DNA of 64,000 bases from Mesorhizobium sp. WSM3860. Lineage in GTDB: Bacteria > Pseudomonadota > Alphaproteobacteria > Rhizobiales > Rhizobiaceae. The stretch's first letter is position 1. Every line of letters begins with the position of its first letter. The DNA lies in NCBI RefSeq assembly GCF_002294995.1, contig NZ_NSGF01000010.1, forward strand, positions 1-64,000, written 5' to 3'. Shown piece after piece: positions 10,760 through 19,612 of the stretch. The notes beneath the pieces were generated by a model. The model was not told the DNA's origin. It saw only the letters and a program-made list of their open reading frames with translations, and ran no database searches. Position numbers and translations under genes: made by a program.

Positions 10760-11095
10760 ATGGCCGACACTACGAAGATCCCCACCATAGCCCGCATCTG
10801 GCGCGGCAGGACCTTGCCGGAAAAAGCCGACGACTACGAAGCCTACAATTACGAGACCGGCATCAAGCCGCTCATCGAAAAGGCACTCGGCGTCCAGACA
10901 TTTCGCGAGGACTCGGCGACCTATTCCGAGTTCGTGACGATCTCCTATTGGGAGAGCATCGAGGCAATGGCGCGCTTCACCGGCGGCGGGCCGACCGAGG
11001 TCCACCATCTCGACCGCGACGCGGAATTCCTGATCGAGCTGCCGAAGAGCGTGCAAGTGCTGCGATTGCTCACCAGCCATGGCAAGACGGGCTGA
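10760..11095 (+). CDS. Antibiotic biosynthesis monooxygenase (ABM)-like protein
   Basis: The 111-residue product has the dimeric alpha-beta barrel pattern of ABM proteins: IARIWRGRT, a central GVQTFRED, and EFVTISYWESIEAMARFTGG, followed by a histidine and an acidic residue (VHHLDRDAEFL). The start at 10760 gives the expected family N-terminus; no clear ribosome site precedes it. The substrate cannot be inferred. The stop codon lies inside a 16-base tandem duplication. Confidence 0.7.
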   Translation: MADTTKIPTIARIWRGRTLPEKADDYEAYNYETGIKPLIEKALGVQTFREDSATYSEFVTISYWESIEAMARFTGGGPTEVHHLDRDAEFLIELPKSVQVLRLLTSHGKTG

Positions 11096-11122
11096 AGGTT
11101 TCCAGCGCTGAAGGTTTCCAGC
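11091..11122. repeat. Perfect tandem duplication of 16 bp
   Basis: GCTGAAGGTTTCCAGC occurs at 11091-11106 and again at 11107-11122. The first copy contains the stop codon of the ABM-like gene. It looks like a recent small duplication without obvious function. Confidence 0.85.
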
Positions 11123-11378
11123 ATCGAGCAACAGACCTTGGTCTCTGAAGGGAGCCGGCGGCGTGGACCGAGTAAACCCGCCGGGCGAGTCCCCAACAAC
11201 CTCGAGCCCGGCGAGCCTACAACCCGATCTGGAACGTGACCGGGACCGGGATCAACCGGCGTATCTTATAGTGCAAAATGGATGCCAGCGGCATCATCCC
11301 GAAATGGGACAACTCGGAAAAAACCGCTACGCCCTTTTTCTGGAGTTGCTCTAGACTTCCGGCAATGGGGGATTATGG

Positions 11379-11645
11379 ATGCCTGTTCTCGAGGCGCTGC
11401 TGTCGCTGATCGGCCCGGCCTACTTGGCCTATTATGGCTTCACGGTTCCGGTCGCGGTCGCCTGGGCAATCCTGTGCGCTGCTCTTTGGGTTTGGAACAA
11501 CCGGCCGAGCAAGAGGCAGAATGGCAGCGTCGCCCCGTCGCGGATCGCCAGCCTGGTGTTCTTCGTCTTTGTCGCCGCATGCTACGTGGCGGCGCACACA
11601 GGAGTCTACCTGCTGGCTCGGCACCTGGCCGAGCTATGGGCGTAA
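11379..11645 (+). CDS. Small two-helix inner-membrane protein
   Basis: GGGGGA eight bases upstream supports the ATG at 11379. The 88-residue product has hydrophobic segments at about 5-35 (LIGPAYLAYYGFTVPVAVAW) and about 57-80 (ASLVFFVFVAACYVAAHTG) joined by a basic loop (NNRPSKRQNG). I do not recognise a family. It is convergent with hdaA, whose stop lies 33 bases away. Confidence 0.6.
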   Translation: MPVLEALLSLIGPAYLAYYGFTVPVAVAWAILCAALWVWNNRPSKRQNGSVAPSRIASLVFFVFVAACYVAAHTGVYLLARHLAELWA

Positions 11646-11678
11646 GGCACACAGTCCCGCCAGCAGCCCTTCGATATT

Positions 11679-12383
11679 CTAGATATCGAACTCGCCCTGC
11701 CCCTCGTCCATGGCGCCGACGGTCTCCGCGGCGAGCGCGCGGGTGATCGGCGTCTTGCGCTCCAGCGCGGCGCGGTCGAGGCGTTCGACGACGCGCATGG
11801 CGGTGGCCAGCGAGCGCTCGATGCGCCGCACCAGATACTGCACGACATGCGGCTCGACCTCGACCTGGCGGTCGGCGAACAGCTTGGTGATAACGCCGGC
11901 GAGCAGCAGGTCGTCCGGCTCGTGGATCTCGATGGTCGCCGCCGCTTTCAGCCGCGAGATGAGGTCCGGCAGCGCGACGCGCCAGGCGGAGGGAAAGCGG
12001 CGCGCCGTCAGAAGCAGCGTGGAGCCGGCGCCGCGCACGGTGTTGATCAGGTGGAACAGGCCCTGCTCGTCGATCGGGACCTTGTCGATGTCGTCGATCA
12101 GCGCGGGGCTCGCGCCAAGCCCGCCAATGTGCTCGCCGATCCTGTCGGGAGCGATGGCGACAGCGTGCGCATGCGCTTGCCAGATCTGGGCGAGATGCGT
12201 CTTGCCGGAACCCGGGGGGCCGGCGAGCACCACCACCGGCGAGGGCCAGTCCGGCCAGCGGTCGACAAGTGCTGCGGCCTGCGCGTTGGTGCCGGAGACG
12301 ACGAGCTCGTCGCGCGAATAGCCGGTGCCATGGCCGAGATCGAGCGGCAGTTGCCGCGGCGGATCGGTTCGTTCGCCAGCCAT
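11679..12383 (-). CDS. hdaA: DnaA regulatory inactivator HdaA
   Basis: The ATG at 12383 is one base after the stop of the upstream permease gene, so translation is probably coupled. The 234-residue protein begins with RQLPLDL, matching the clamp-binding hexapeptide through which Hda docks on the DNA polymerase sliding clamp. It then has a DnaA-like AAA+ fold: Walker A GPPGSGKTHL, a Walker B-like ALIDDIDKV and a C-terminal lid region. Hda family proteins stimulate ATP hydrolysis on DnaA after initiation; in Caulobacter HdaA performs this role. The order phosphatidyltransferase - permease - hdaA is common in Rhizobiales. Confidence 0.88.
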   Translation of the reverse strand: MAGERTDPPRQLPLDLGHGTGYSRDELVVSGTNAQAAALVDRWPDWPSPVVVLAGPPGSGKTHLAQIWQAHAHAVAIAPDRIGEHIGGLGASPALIDDIDKVPIDEQGLFHLINTVRGAGSTLLLTARRFPSAWRVALPDLISRLKAAATIEIHEPDDLLLAGVITKLFADRQVEVEPHVVQYLVRRIERSLATAMRVVERLDRAALERKTPITRALAAETVGAMDEGQGEFDI

Positions 12384-12384
12384 T

Positions 12385-13596
12385 TCAGCCACGCGGCTGT
12401 GAGCGGTGGCCGCGGCCGCGATCCGCCGGCAACGGAGGTGCTGGCTCGGTGGCATGGCCGTTGTAGAGCGGCGATTCGAGATAGCGGGCGATCGCAAAGC
12501 GCACCAGCACCGCAATGGCCGCCGAAGCCGGCACCGCAATCAGCAGGCCGACGAAGCCGAACAGCGCGCCGAAGGCAAAGAGCGCGAACATCAGCCAGAC
12601 CGGATGCAGGCCGACGCTTTTGCCGACCAGCCTCGGCTGCAGGATGTTGCCCTCGATGAACTGGCCGACGAAGAACACGCAGGCCACCGCCACGATCATC
12701 GTCCAATCCGGCCAGAACTGGACGAAGGCGACGCCGACCGCGAGCACCAGCCCGGTCAGCGAGCCGACATAGGGGATGAAGGAGATCAGCCCGGCGAAGA
12801 AGCCGATGAGGATGGCGAAGTTCAGCCCCGTCAGCGTCAGGCCGGTGGCGTACATGGCGCCCAGCACAAGGCAGAGCGTGCCCTGCCCGCGCACGAAGCC
12901 GGCGGTGGCGGTGTTGATGTCGCGCGCGAGCGCTCTGACCGTCTCGACATAGTCGCGCGGCACCCAGCTGTCGACCACTGCCACCATCCGGTCCCAGTCG
13001 AGCAGCATGTAGAAGGCAACCACCGGGGTGACGACGAAGAGGCTGACGACCGAGACCAGCGCCACGCCCGAGCTCCAGATCGAGGTGAAGACGGTGGTGA
13101 GCAGCCCAAAGCCGGTGGTGAGCAGCGAGTTCAGTCCGTTGCGCAGGCTTGCCGCGTTGACGCCAAAACGCTGCTCCAGCCAATTCGGGTCGAAGCTGGT
13201 GATGAGCGACTGCAAGCGGGTGAGATATTCCGGCAGCTTGCGCGCGAAATCGGCCATCTGCGTGGCCAGCACAGGCACCAGGATGACGAAGGCGAGCACC
13301 ACGACGACGACGAAGGCAATGAGGATCACCACCGTCGCCATCAGCCGGGAGAGGCCGAGCCGCTGCAGCCGATCGGCGACCGGATCGAGGAAATAGGCCA
13401 GCACCATGCCGGCGACGAAGGGCAAGAGGATGCCGGAGAAGACATAGAGGAACAGCGCCAGAAGCACGGCCACGATCAGCCAGAACGCGATCTGCCGGCG
13501 CAACGCGGTCGAGGCCGCGGCCGTCCAGGCTTCGCCGTCAGGTGTCCGTGCTGGAATTGCCCGACTTGGTGTTGCTCGTCCGGGAGCCTTCGCCAT
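12385..13596 (-). CDS. AI-2E / PerM family transporter
   Basis: The 403-residue membrane protein has about eight helices with the typical family pattern: an N-terminal pair (FWLIVAVLLALFLYVFSGI and LLPFVAGMVLAYFLDPVADRL), a long extramembrane middle domain, and a C-terminal bundle with SFIPYVGSLTG and GQFIEGNILQPRLVG. Members were named for autoinducer-2 export or act as Na+/H+ antiporters; the substrate here is unknown. GAGTGG precedes the ATG at 13596. The start overlaps the end of the upstream phosphatidyltransferase gene by 59 bases. Confidence 0.85.
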   Translation of the reverse strand: MAKAPGRATPSRAIPARTPDGEAWTAAASTALRRQIAFWLIVAVLLALFLYVFSGILLPFVAGMVLAYFLDPVADRLQRLGLSRLMATVVILIAFVVVVVLAFVILVPVLATQMADFARKLPEYLTRLQSLITSFDPNWLEQRFGVNAASLRNGLNSLLTTGFGLLTTVFTSIWSSGVALVSVVSLFVVTPVVAFYMLLDWDRMVAVVDSWVPRDYVETVRALARDINTATAGFVRGQGTLCLVLGAMYATGLTLTGLNFAILIGFFAGLISFIPYVGSLTGLVLAVGVAFVQFWPDWTMIVAVACVFFVGQFIEGNILQPRLVGKSVGLHPVWLMFALFAFGALFGFVGLLIAVPASAAIAVLVRFAIARYLESPLYNGHATEPAPPLPADRGRGHRSQPRG

Positions 13597-14125
13597 AGCC
13601 ACTCATATGCCTTAGCCAGGCCACGAGATAGGCCGCGGCCGAAGCCACGGTCAAGACCCCGGAGAGCAATATGAGCGCCGGCCGGAGCGGATCGAGGTGC
13701 ATGGAAAAGGCAAGCTCGCCCAGCACAAGCGCCGCCAGCGCGATCTGCACGGCGGTGTTCACCTTGGAGACCAAGAGCGGCTTCATCTCGACAGGCTGAG
13801 CCATCACGCTGGACAAAAGCACGGCGCAGACGATCAGTGCGTCGCGCGAGACCATGGTCACGACAAGCCAGAGCGGCAGTTCCCCGGCGTAACCCATGAC
13901 GACGAAGACCGAGACCAGGAGAAGCTTGTCGGCGACCGGATCGAGATAGGCGCCGAGCCGCGAGAACAACCGGTAGCGGCGAGCGATGAAACCGTCGACG
14001 CCGTCGGAGATGCCGGCGACGAGGAAGCCGGCAAAGGCCCAGTCCCAGCGCGCCTGCAGCATGGCCAGCACCACGGCCGGCACCAGCAGGAGCCGCATGA
14101 TCGTGATCATGTTGGGTATGGTCAC
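13538..14125 (-). CDS. CDP-alcohol phosphatidyltransferase family protein
   Basis: A GTG at 14125 with AGGA seven bases upstream gives the expected N-terminus VTIPNMITIMRLLLVPAVV; an in-frame ATG at 14140 has no ribosome site. The catalytic CDP-alcohol signature is present as SDGVDGFIARR-(8)-GAYLDPVADK. Five to six membrane helices are predicted in 195 residues. The family makes phospholipid headgroups from CDP-diacylglycerol. A second member, closer to PgsA, is encoded at 44900-45496, so this copy may make another phospholipid. Confidence 0.8.
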   Translation of the reverse strand: MTIPNMITIMRLLLVPAVVLAMLQARWDWAFAGFLVAGISDGVDGFIARRYRLFSRLGAYLDPVADKLLLVSVFVVMGYAGELPLWLVVTMVSRDALIVCAVLLSSVMAQPVEMKPLLVSKVNTAVQIALAALVLGELAFSMHLDPLRPALILLSGVLTVASAAAYLVAWLRHMSGYGEGSRTSNTKSGNSSTDT

Positions 14126-14199
14126 GTGATGTCCTGTCATGGCTTTTGTTGGGAGATAGTTGATGGAGATGGGAGGCGCGCGCAAGGGAGGAGTTGCTG

Positions 14200-14232
14200 A
14201 TCTCCCCGCTCGAGGCCGCTCGGGGGGAGATT
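14200..14232. repeat. Short inverted repeat of the dispersed ATCTCCCC family
   Basis: ATCTCCCC at 14200-14207 pairs with GGGGGAGAT ending at 14232 around a GC-rich loop. The same arms recur at several other intergenic sites in this window. It sits in the divergent region between the phosphatidyltransferase gene and purM. Confidence 0.7.
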
Positions 14233-14305
14233 GGCCGTTCACCCGCCTTGCCCCCCGAAACCATTCATGCGATGAGCCCGCAATGGAAACACGGATGAGC
14301 CGAAG

Positions 14306-15366
<1,061 letters not shown>

Positions 15367-15370
<4 letters not shown>

Positions 15371-16074
15371 GCAGGAAACGCACGGTCGTCCTGATCTCGG
15401 GACGCGGCTCCAACATGACGGCGCTGATCGCGGCAGCCAATGACCCGACCTATCCGACCGAGATCGTCGGCGTCATCTCCGATCGGGCGAACGCCGCAGG
15501 CCTCGGCATCGCGCAATCGCGCGGCATCGCTACCAAGGTGGTTCAGCGCGCCGACCATCCGAGCAAGGACGCGCATGACGCAGCGATCGATGCCGCGCTT
15601 ACCGGCTTCGGCGCCGAGATCGTGGCCCTGGCCGGCTATATGCGCATTCTCGGCCGTGGCCTGGTCGAGAAATGGCAGGGGCGCATGGTCAATATCCACC
15701 CTGCCCTTCTGCCTGCCTTCAAGGGGCTGGACACGCATGCGCGCGCCATCCGCGCGGGCGTGCGCATCCATGGCTGCTCCGTGCATTTCGTCACGCCCGA
15801 GATGGATGATGGACCGATCATTGCCCAGGCAGCCGTGCCGGTGATGGTCGGCGACAATGAGGACACTCTGGCCGCGCGGGTGCTGAAGGTCGAGCACCGG
15901 CTCTACCCGCTGGCGCTGGGCCTGGTCGCCGAAGGCAAGGCGCGGATGGAAAAAGGCCACACCGTGCTTGCCCACTTCGCCGACGACGCCGACAACGCCA
16001 CCTCGGTGGTGATGGCGCCGGACCCGCTGCGCGAGGAAACCGACCTCGAACAGCTGGCGCGGATCACGCCGTAA
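15367..16074 (+). CDS. purN: Phosphoribosylglycinamide formyltransferase
   Basis: Motifs of the folate-dependent GAR transformylase are clear: [15 protein letters not shown] near the N-terminus, the catalytic segment [14 protein letters not shown], and [20 protein letters not shown] containing the catalytic His and Asp. At 235 residues it is slightly longer than the E. coli enzyme because of an acidic C-terminal tail. It transfers a formyl group from 10-formyl-THF to GAR. It forms an operon with purM. Confidence 0.96.
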
Positions 16075-16086
16075 TTCCTTGAGGGC

Positions 16087-16105
16087 GGTAGCAATTATTG
16101 CTACC
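16087..16105. promoter_or_regulatory. Operator of the ParDE-type toxin-antitoxin pair
   Basis: GGTAGCAAT and ATTGCTACC are perfect inverted 9-base arms around a single T, starting 13 bases after the purN stop and ending 22 bases before the antitoxin start. The one-base centre argues for protein binding rather than a hairpin. Ribbon-helix-helix antitoxins bind such sites to repress their own operon. Confidence 0.75.
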
Positions 16106-16127
16106 CTCAATCCAAGGGAGACCGTTC

Positions 16128-16403
16128 ATGGCAGGAGTCGAAAAAGTCAGCGTGGCGCTTTCGCCGGAACTGCTGGAGATGGTCAAAGATGCCGTCGATA
16201 GCGGTCGTTATGGCTCGGCGAGCGAAGTCATTCGGGAGGCGCTGCGCGAGTGGCGCTTGCGCCAACCGCTCCGCGAAGCCGAAGTAGAGCGGCTGCGCAG
16301 GGCCTGGACCGAGGGACTGGAGAGCGGCCCATTCGTTCCTTTCGACATCGAGGACATCAAGCGGAAAGCCCGGAGCCGTCTCATCGAAGCTGCCAAGAAA
16401 TAA
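16128..16403 (+). CDS. ParD-type ribbon-helix-helix antitoxin
   Basis: AAGGGAG lies seven bases before the ATG at 16128. The 91-residue protein has the ribbon-helix-helix pattern EKVSVALSPELLEMVKDAV followed by SGRYGSASEVIREALREW, diagnostic of ParD/CC2985-type antitoxins. The acidic and basic C-terminal half would wrap the toxin. The toxin gene follows three bases later. The palindrome at 16087-16105 is its probable autoregulatory site. Confidence 0.9.
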   Translation: MAGVEKVSVALSPELLEMVKDAVDSGRYGSASEVIREALREWRLRQPLREAEVERLRRAWTEGLESGPFVPFDIEDIKRKARSRLIEAAKK

Positions 16404-16406
16404 TCC

Positions 16407-16700
16407 ATGGCAGCCCTGCCGATCATCCGCAGTCCTGCGGTTGAAGATGACTTGGCCGACATCTGGCTTTCCATTGCGAAAGACAGCCCGCGTGCGGCCG
16501 ACCATTTTCTGGATGCGATCGCCGAACGCATCCTGCAGGTAGCCGTCTTCCTCGAATCCGGGCCGCGAAGACCCGATATCGGGGCCGACACACGTGCGCT
16601 GACCATCGGCAACTATCTCATTCTCTACCGGCTCGCCGAGGAACGGATCGAGGTTGTGCGTGTCGTGCATGGCGCGCGCGATGTCTCAACGCTGCTCTAA
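16407..16700 (+). CDS. ParE-type RelE/ParE superfamily toxin
   Basis: The 97-residue product has the ParE fold pattern: SPAVEDDLADIWLSIA at the N-terminus, DAIAERILQVAVFLESGPRRPDIG in the middle and IGNYLILYRLAEERIEVVRVVHGARDV at the end. ParE toxins poison DNA gyrase, while RelE relatives cleave mRNA; the conserved RVVHGARD ending is usual for the ParE branch. It is encoded directly after its antitoxin. The frame is intact. Confidence 0.9.
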   Translation: MAALPIIRSPAVEDDLADIWLSIAKDSPRAADHFLDAIAERILQVAVFLESGPRRPDIGADTRALTIGNYLILYRLAEERIEVVRVVHGARDVSTLL

Positions 16701-16862
16701 GGAGGCGAAGCTTGGAGATTTTCGGCAGCGCAGTCCGGACAAAGGCGACCTCGCCGGTGTCTTCGAATATGAAGAGGCCGACGGACCGATGCCGCGACGA
16801 GGGCGAGATACGGTGGTAAGCAGGGGAAGGATTTCAACGCCGAGATTCCGTGGTCCTGATCA

Positions 16863-17378
16863 ATGCCGATGAGACAACTGCTTATCCTGCGCCACGCCAA
16901 GTCGAGCCGGGACGATCCCAAGCTCGCCGATTTCGACCGGCCGCTCGCGCCGCGCGGGCTGAAGACGGCGCCGCTGATCGGGCGCGAGCTTTCGCGGCGC
17001 GGCTGGCTGCCGGATCTGGCGCTGGTCTCGCCGGCGCTGCGCACCCGCGATACCTGGCGACTGGTCGCCGCCGAATTGCCGAAGCATGGGCCGGCGGAAT
17101 TCGCCGAGGAGCTCTACGAGGCGGCGCCGGCCGCCATCCTGGCGTGCGTGCGGCAGGCGAAAGCCACCTGCCTGATCGTGATCGGTCACAATCCCGGCCT
17201 GCAAAATTTTGTGCTGCGGCTCGCCGGCACCGGATCGGACGAGGACATATTCAAAAAAGTCGAAGCGAAGTTCCCGACCGCGGCACTGGCACGGTTCACG
17301 GTGAAGCAGGATTGGGCGAACCTCGAGTTCGGCGGAGCGCGACTGACGCATTTCGTCAGGCCGAAGGATTTGGAATAG
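16863..17378 (+). CDS. SixA-like histidine phosphatase
   Basis: LLILRHAKSSRDD carries the RHxxS phosphohistidine motif at residues about 10-14, and VIGHNPGLQNFVLRLAG supplies the second catalytic His. The 171-residue length and the sequence between them fit the SixA subgroup of the histidine phosphatase superfamily, which dephosphorylates phosphohistidine on signalling proteins in E. coli. The physiological target here is unknown. A Met at 16869 is an alternative start; no clear ribosome site is visible. Confidence 0.85.
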   Translation: MPMRQLLILRHAKSSRDDPKLADFDRPLAPRGLKTAPLIGRELSRRGWLPDLALVSPALRTRDTWRLVAAELPKHGPAEFAEELYEAAPAAILACVRQAKATCLIVIGHNPGLQNFVLRLAGTGSDEDIFKKVEAKFPTAALARFTVKQDWANLEFGGARLTHFVRPKDLE

Positions 17379-17520
17379 AGCGGCTCTGTGCGCAGCCGGC
17401 CCTAACGTCACGACACAAGGCGGGGGCAGAGGGATGCGAAGGAACGCCAGCCTGGCGATTGAGTCAGTCCGCTCGAGAAAAAAGCGGCGGGCGAGCAGCC
17501 CCTTGAAGCTCGGCAGCCGA

Positions 17521-17611
17521 TCAGTGATTGCCGAACAGGTTGCGGTCAGCGCCTTGGGTCTGCGGCTTGCTGGCGATCGAGGTCGTCACCGTGCGGTCGA
17601 TGGCGACGGTC
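17521..17611 (-). pseudogene. Decayed DUF680-type gene remnant
   Basis: Read on the minus strand this stretch ends in TQGADRNLFGNH-stop, nearly identical to the C-terminus of the two intact DUF680 proteins at 17704-18171 (TQGADRDLFGNH). Upstream the frame reads LTVAIDRTVTTSIASKPQ and has no start codon or signal peptide. It is therefore a 5'-truncated fourth copy of the cluster. Confidence 0.75.
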
Positions 17612-17703
17612 AACGCACGAAAAAGCCGGCGTACGGATAGCCGGCTCCATAATAACAGAGCGGCGGGACAAGCCCGCCGCTTTGAGGTCTATCGATCGAC
17701 CGT

Positions 17704-17910
17704 TTAGTGGTTGCCGAACAGATCGCGGTCGGCGCCCTGGGTGACCGGCTTCTGGACGTTCGCATCCGACTTCTTGACCGAAGCGGTGTACGAGGTGTCG
17801 ACCGAGGCGGCGGGCTGGTTGGCGTTGGCCGAGCCATAGTTATCGGAGCCGGCGAAGGCGGCACCGGTGGCAACGAGAAGGGCGGCGGCGGTAAGAGCGA
17901 TCTTGGTCAT
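17704..17910 (-). CDS. DUF680-type small secreted protein, copy 1
   Basis: The 68-residue protein starts MTKIALTAAALLVATGAAFA, a clear signal peptide with AFA cleavage, then GSDNYGSANANQP and a conserved end VTQGADRDLFGNH. DUF680 was defined on Mesorhizobium proteins of this size and is of unknown function. The mature part of about 48 residues would be periplasmic or extracellular. It is about 95% identical to the next upstream copy, which suggests a recent duplication or gene conversion. Confidence 0.85.
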   Translation of the reverse strand: MTKIALTAAALLVATGAAFAGSDNYGSANANQPAASVDTSYTASVKKSDANVQKPVTQGADRDLFGNH

Positions 17911-17964
17911 TTTGGCTACTCCGGAGTTGAGGGGTGATGTGGGGAGGTTGGCTTGGCGAGCCGG

Positions 17965-18171
17965 TTAGTGGTTGCCGAACAGGTCGCGGTCGCTGCCCTG
18001 CGTGACGGGCTTCTGGACGTTCGCATCAGACTTCTTGACCGAAGCGGTGTGCGAGGTGTCGACCGAAGCGGCCGGCTGGTTGGCGTTGGCCGAGCCGTAG
18101 TTGTCGGAGCCGGCGAAAGCGGCACCGGTGGCAGCGAGAAGGGCAGCGGCGGTAAGAGCGATCTTGGTCAT
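17965..18171 (-). CDS. DUF680-type small secreted protein, copy 2
   Basis: It differs from copy 1 at only three residues (AA for VA in the signal peptide, His for Tyr at about position 41, Ser for Ala in TQGSDRDLFGNH). The 54-base spacer to copy 1 is also related to the spacer upstream of copy 2 (a TACTCC segment just before each gene), so the duplication unit includes the leader. Function is unknown. Confidence 0.85.
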   Translation of the reverse strand: MTKIALTAAALLAATGAAFAGSDNYGSANANQPAASVDTSHTASVKKSDANVQKPVTQGSDRDLFGNH

Positions 18172-18228
18172 TTCAGTTACTCCAGATTTGAGGGTTTGTG
18201 GTTCCGATCGGTTCGGGGCGGGGCCGGC

Positions 18229-18474
18229 TTAGCGGCCCCAAATGCCCTGGCCGGATTCCGGCTGGTTCTGATCGGGCGTGATCTTGAGATCGCGCTGCTC
18301 AAACTTGCGGATCGAACCGGTGATGCTGCGGTCGACGTTGTCGCCGGACCGCGGCGCAACCGACTGGGCGACGGCCGGCTGGTTGACGTTATCCGAACCG
18401 TAATGGTCGCTGCCGGCGAAGGCGCTGCCCGTGGCAACGAGAAGGGCAGCGGCGGTAAGAGCAATCTTGTTCAT
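18229..18474 (-). CDS. DUF680-type small secreted protein, divergent copy 3
   Basis: The 81-residue protein shares the signal peptide (MNKIALTAAALLVATGSAFA) and GSDHYGSDNVNQP with copies 1 and 2. It then diverges: its C-terminus is RDLKITPDQNQPESGQGIWGR instead of the DLFGNH ending. It is the first gene of the minus-strand array and probably nearest the promoter. The difference suggests that the mature C-terminus has specialised. Confidence 0.8.
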   Translation of the reverse strand: MNKIALTAAALLVATGSAFAGSDHYGSDNVNQPAVAQSVAPRSGDNVDRSITGSIRKFEQRDLKITPDQNQPESGQGIWGR

Positions 18475-18601
18475 TTTAGGTACTCCAGATTTTCAAAAAT
18501 CCTGTCCGTCAAGTGGCGTGCCGTAATGGAAATTCGCGTCGCTCGGACCACCCCGAGATGGGTCGGTCCTGTTGCCATTTCCAATCACGAAAATGTGCAA
18601 A

Positions 18602-18619
18602 TCGAACCGATCGGTTCGA
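18602..18619. promoter_or_regulatory. Perfect 18-bp palindrome (TCGAACCG-type box)
   Basis: TCGAACCGATCGGTTCGA is identical on both strands. It lies between the DUF680 array and the response-regulator gene, about 130 bases upstream of copy 3. A related box is at 18758-18774. These look like operators for a dimeric regulator, whose identity is unknown. Confidence 0.5.
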
Positions 18620-18757
18620 CCTTGAAATCGCGTGAACAGCGCGGCTGCCACAATCTTCCGATTTAATATCAGACACTTAGATTACGGTACGCAATCTGGC
18701 ACTTTGATCGCGCAAAGCCAGCGTTCACCTGAGTTAACGAACCGTCAACATAAATTG

Positions 18758-18774
18758 AACCGAACCGTTCGGTT
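18758..18774. promoter_or_regulatory. Second inverted repeat (AACCGAAC-C-GTTCGGTT)
   Basis: Two perfect 8-base arms surround a single C. The half-site resembles that of the palindrome at 18602-18619. It lies 170 bases upstream of the response-regulator start. Confidence 0.5.
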
Positions 18775-18943
18775 TTATCCCTTGCGCGGACGAATTGAGA
18801 CTTCAGGCCAGTCGCAGCCGGCGTTTGCCTTGTCGGCGGATCGATACTATCGATTGTTTTCAAACTGTCCGTTCGGACCGCCGGCCGCGCTCGCGAAAGC
18901 CCGGCGCCACCCGGATGGAGGCATTGCTGAACAGCGATGGACG

Positions 18944-19612
18944 ATGCGGCTCTTGCTTGTCGAAGACAATCGCGAACTGGCCGATTGGCTGAGCAAGACG
19001 CTGCGCCAGGCGAGCTATGTCGTCGATGTCGTACATGACGGCGAGGATGTCGAGCATGCGCTGGCGGCCGGCGACCATGCGCTGATCATCCTCGACCTCG
19101 CCCTGCCGCGCATGGGCGGGATGGAGGTGCTGAAGCGCCTAAGGGCACGCGGCAACCCGGTGCCGGTCATCGTGCTCACCGCCAATGCCAGTCTTGACGG
19201 CCGGGTGAAGGGCCTCAACGAGGGCGCCGACGACTATCTGGCAAAACCCTTCCAGATCGAGGAACTGGAAGCGCGCATCCGTGTGCAGCTGCGCCGCGCC
19301 AACGACCGGACAGCGCCCGTCATCTCCTGCGGCAACCTCGTTTTCGACACCAACACCAGGCTGTTCTCGCTCGGCGGCGCGGCGCTTTCGCTGACGCCGC
19401 GCGAACATGCGGTTCTGGAGCAGCTGGTGGTCAAGGCGGGGCGCACGGTGAGCAAGGCGGCACTCTCGGCGGCGATCTACGATTTCGACACCGACGCCGA
19501 TCCCAGCGCTATAGAAATCTACGTGCATCGGCTGCGCAAGAAGCTGGAAGGCTCGCGCGTCCAGATCGCCACCTTGCGCGGCCTTGGCTATCTGCTGCGC
19601 CATGAAGATTAG
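18944..19612 (+). CDS. OmpR/TctD-family response regulator
   Basis: The start at 18944 gives a receiver domain beginning MRLLLVEDN; upstream in-frame sequence is not domain-like. D51 is the phosphoacceptor (ILDLALP), K101 the conserved lysine (AKPF), and residues about 125-220 form a winged-helix DNA-binding domain (LTPREHAVLEQLV, IYVHRLRKKL, LRGLGYLL). At 222 residues it is a typical OmpR-class regulator, closest in pattern to TctD. The sensor kinase gene overlaps its 3' end by 11 bases. Confidence 0.92.
   Translation: MRLLLVEDNRELADWLSKTLRQASYVVDVVHDGEDVEHALAAGDHALIILDLALPRMGGMEVLKRLRARGNPVPVIVLTANASLDGRVKGLNEGADDYLAKPFQIEELEARIRVQLRRANDRTAPVISCGNLVFDTNTRLFSLGGAALSLTPREHAVLEQLVVKAGRTVSKAALSAAIYDFDTDADPSAIEIYVHRLRKKLEGSRVQIATLRGLGYLLRHED

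Noticed and set aside
12406-13674. Long plus-strand open frame opposite the PerM-like gene
   Set aside because: The product is a charged Glu/His/Arg-rich string without domains; the minus strand has membrane helices and family motifs.
16087-16105. Intrinsic terminator of purN
   Set aside because: The arms are separated by only one base and no T run follows, so a hairpin is unlikely; an operator fits better.
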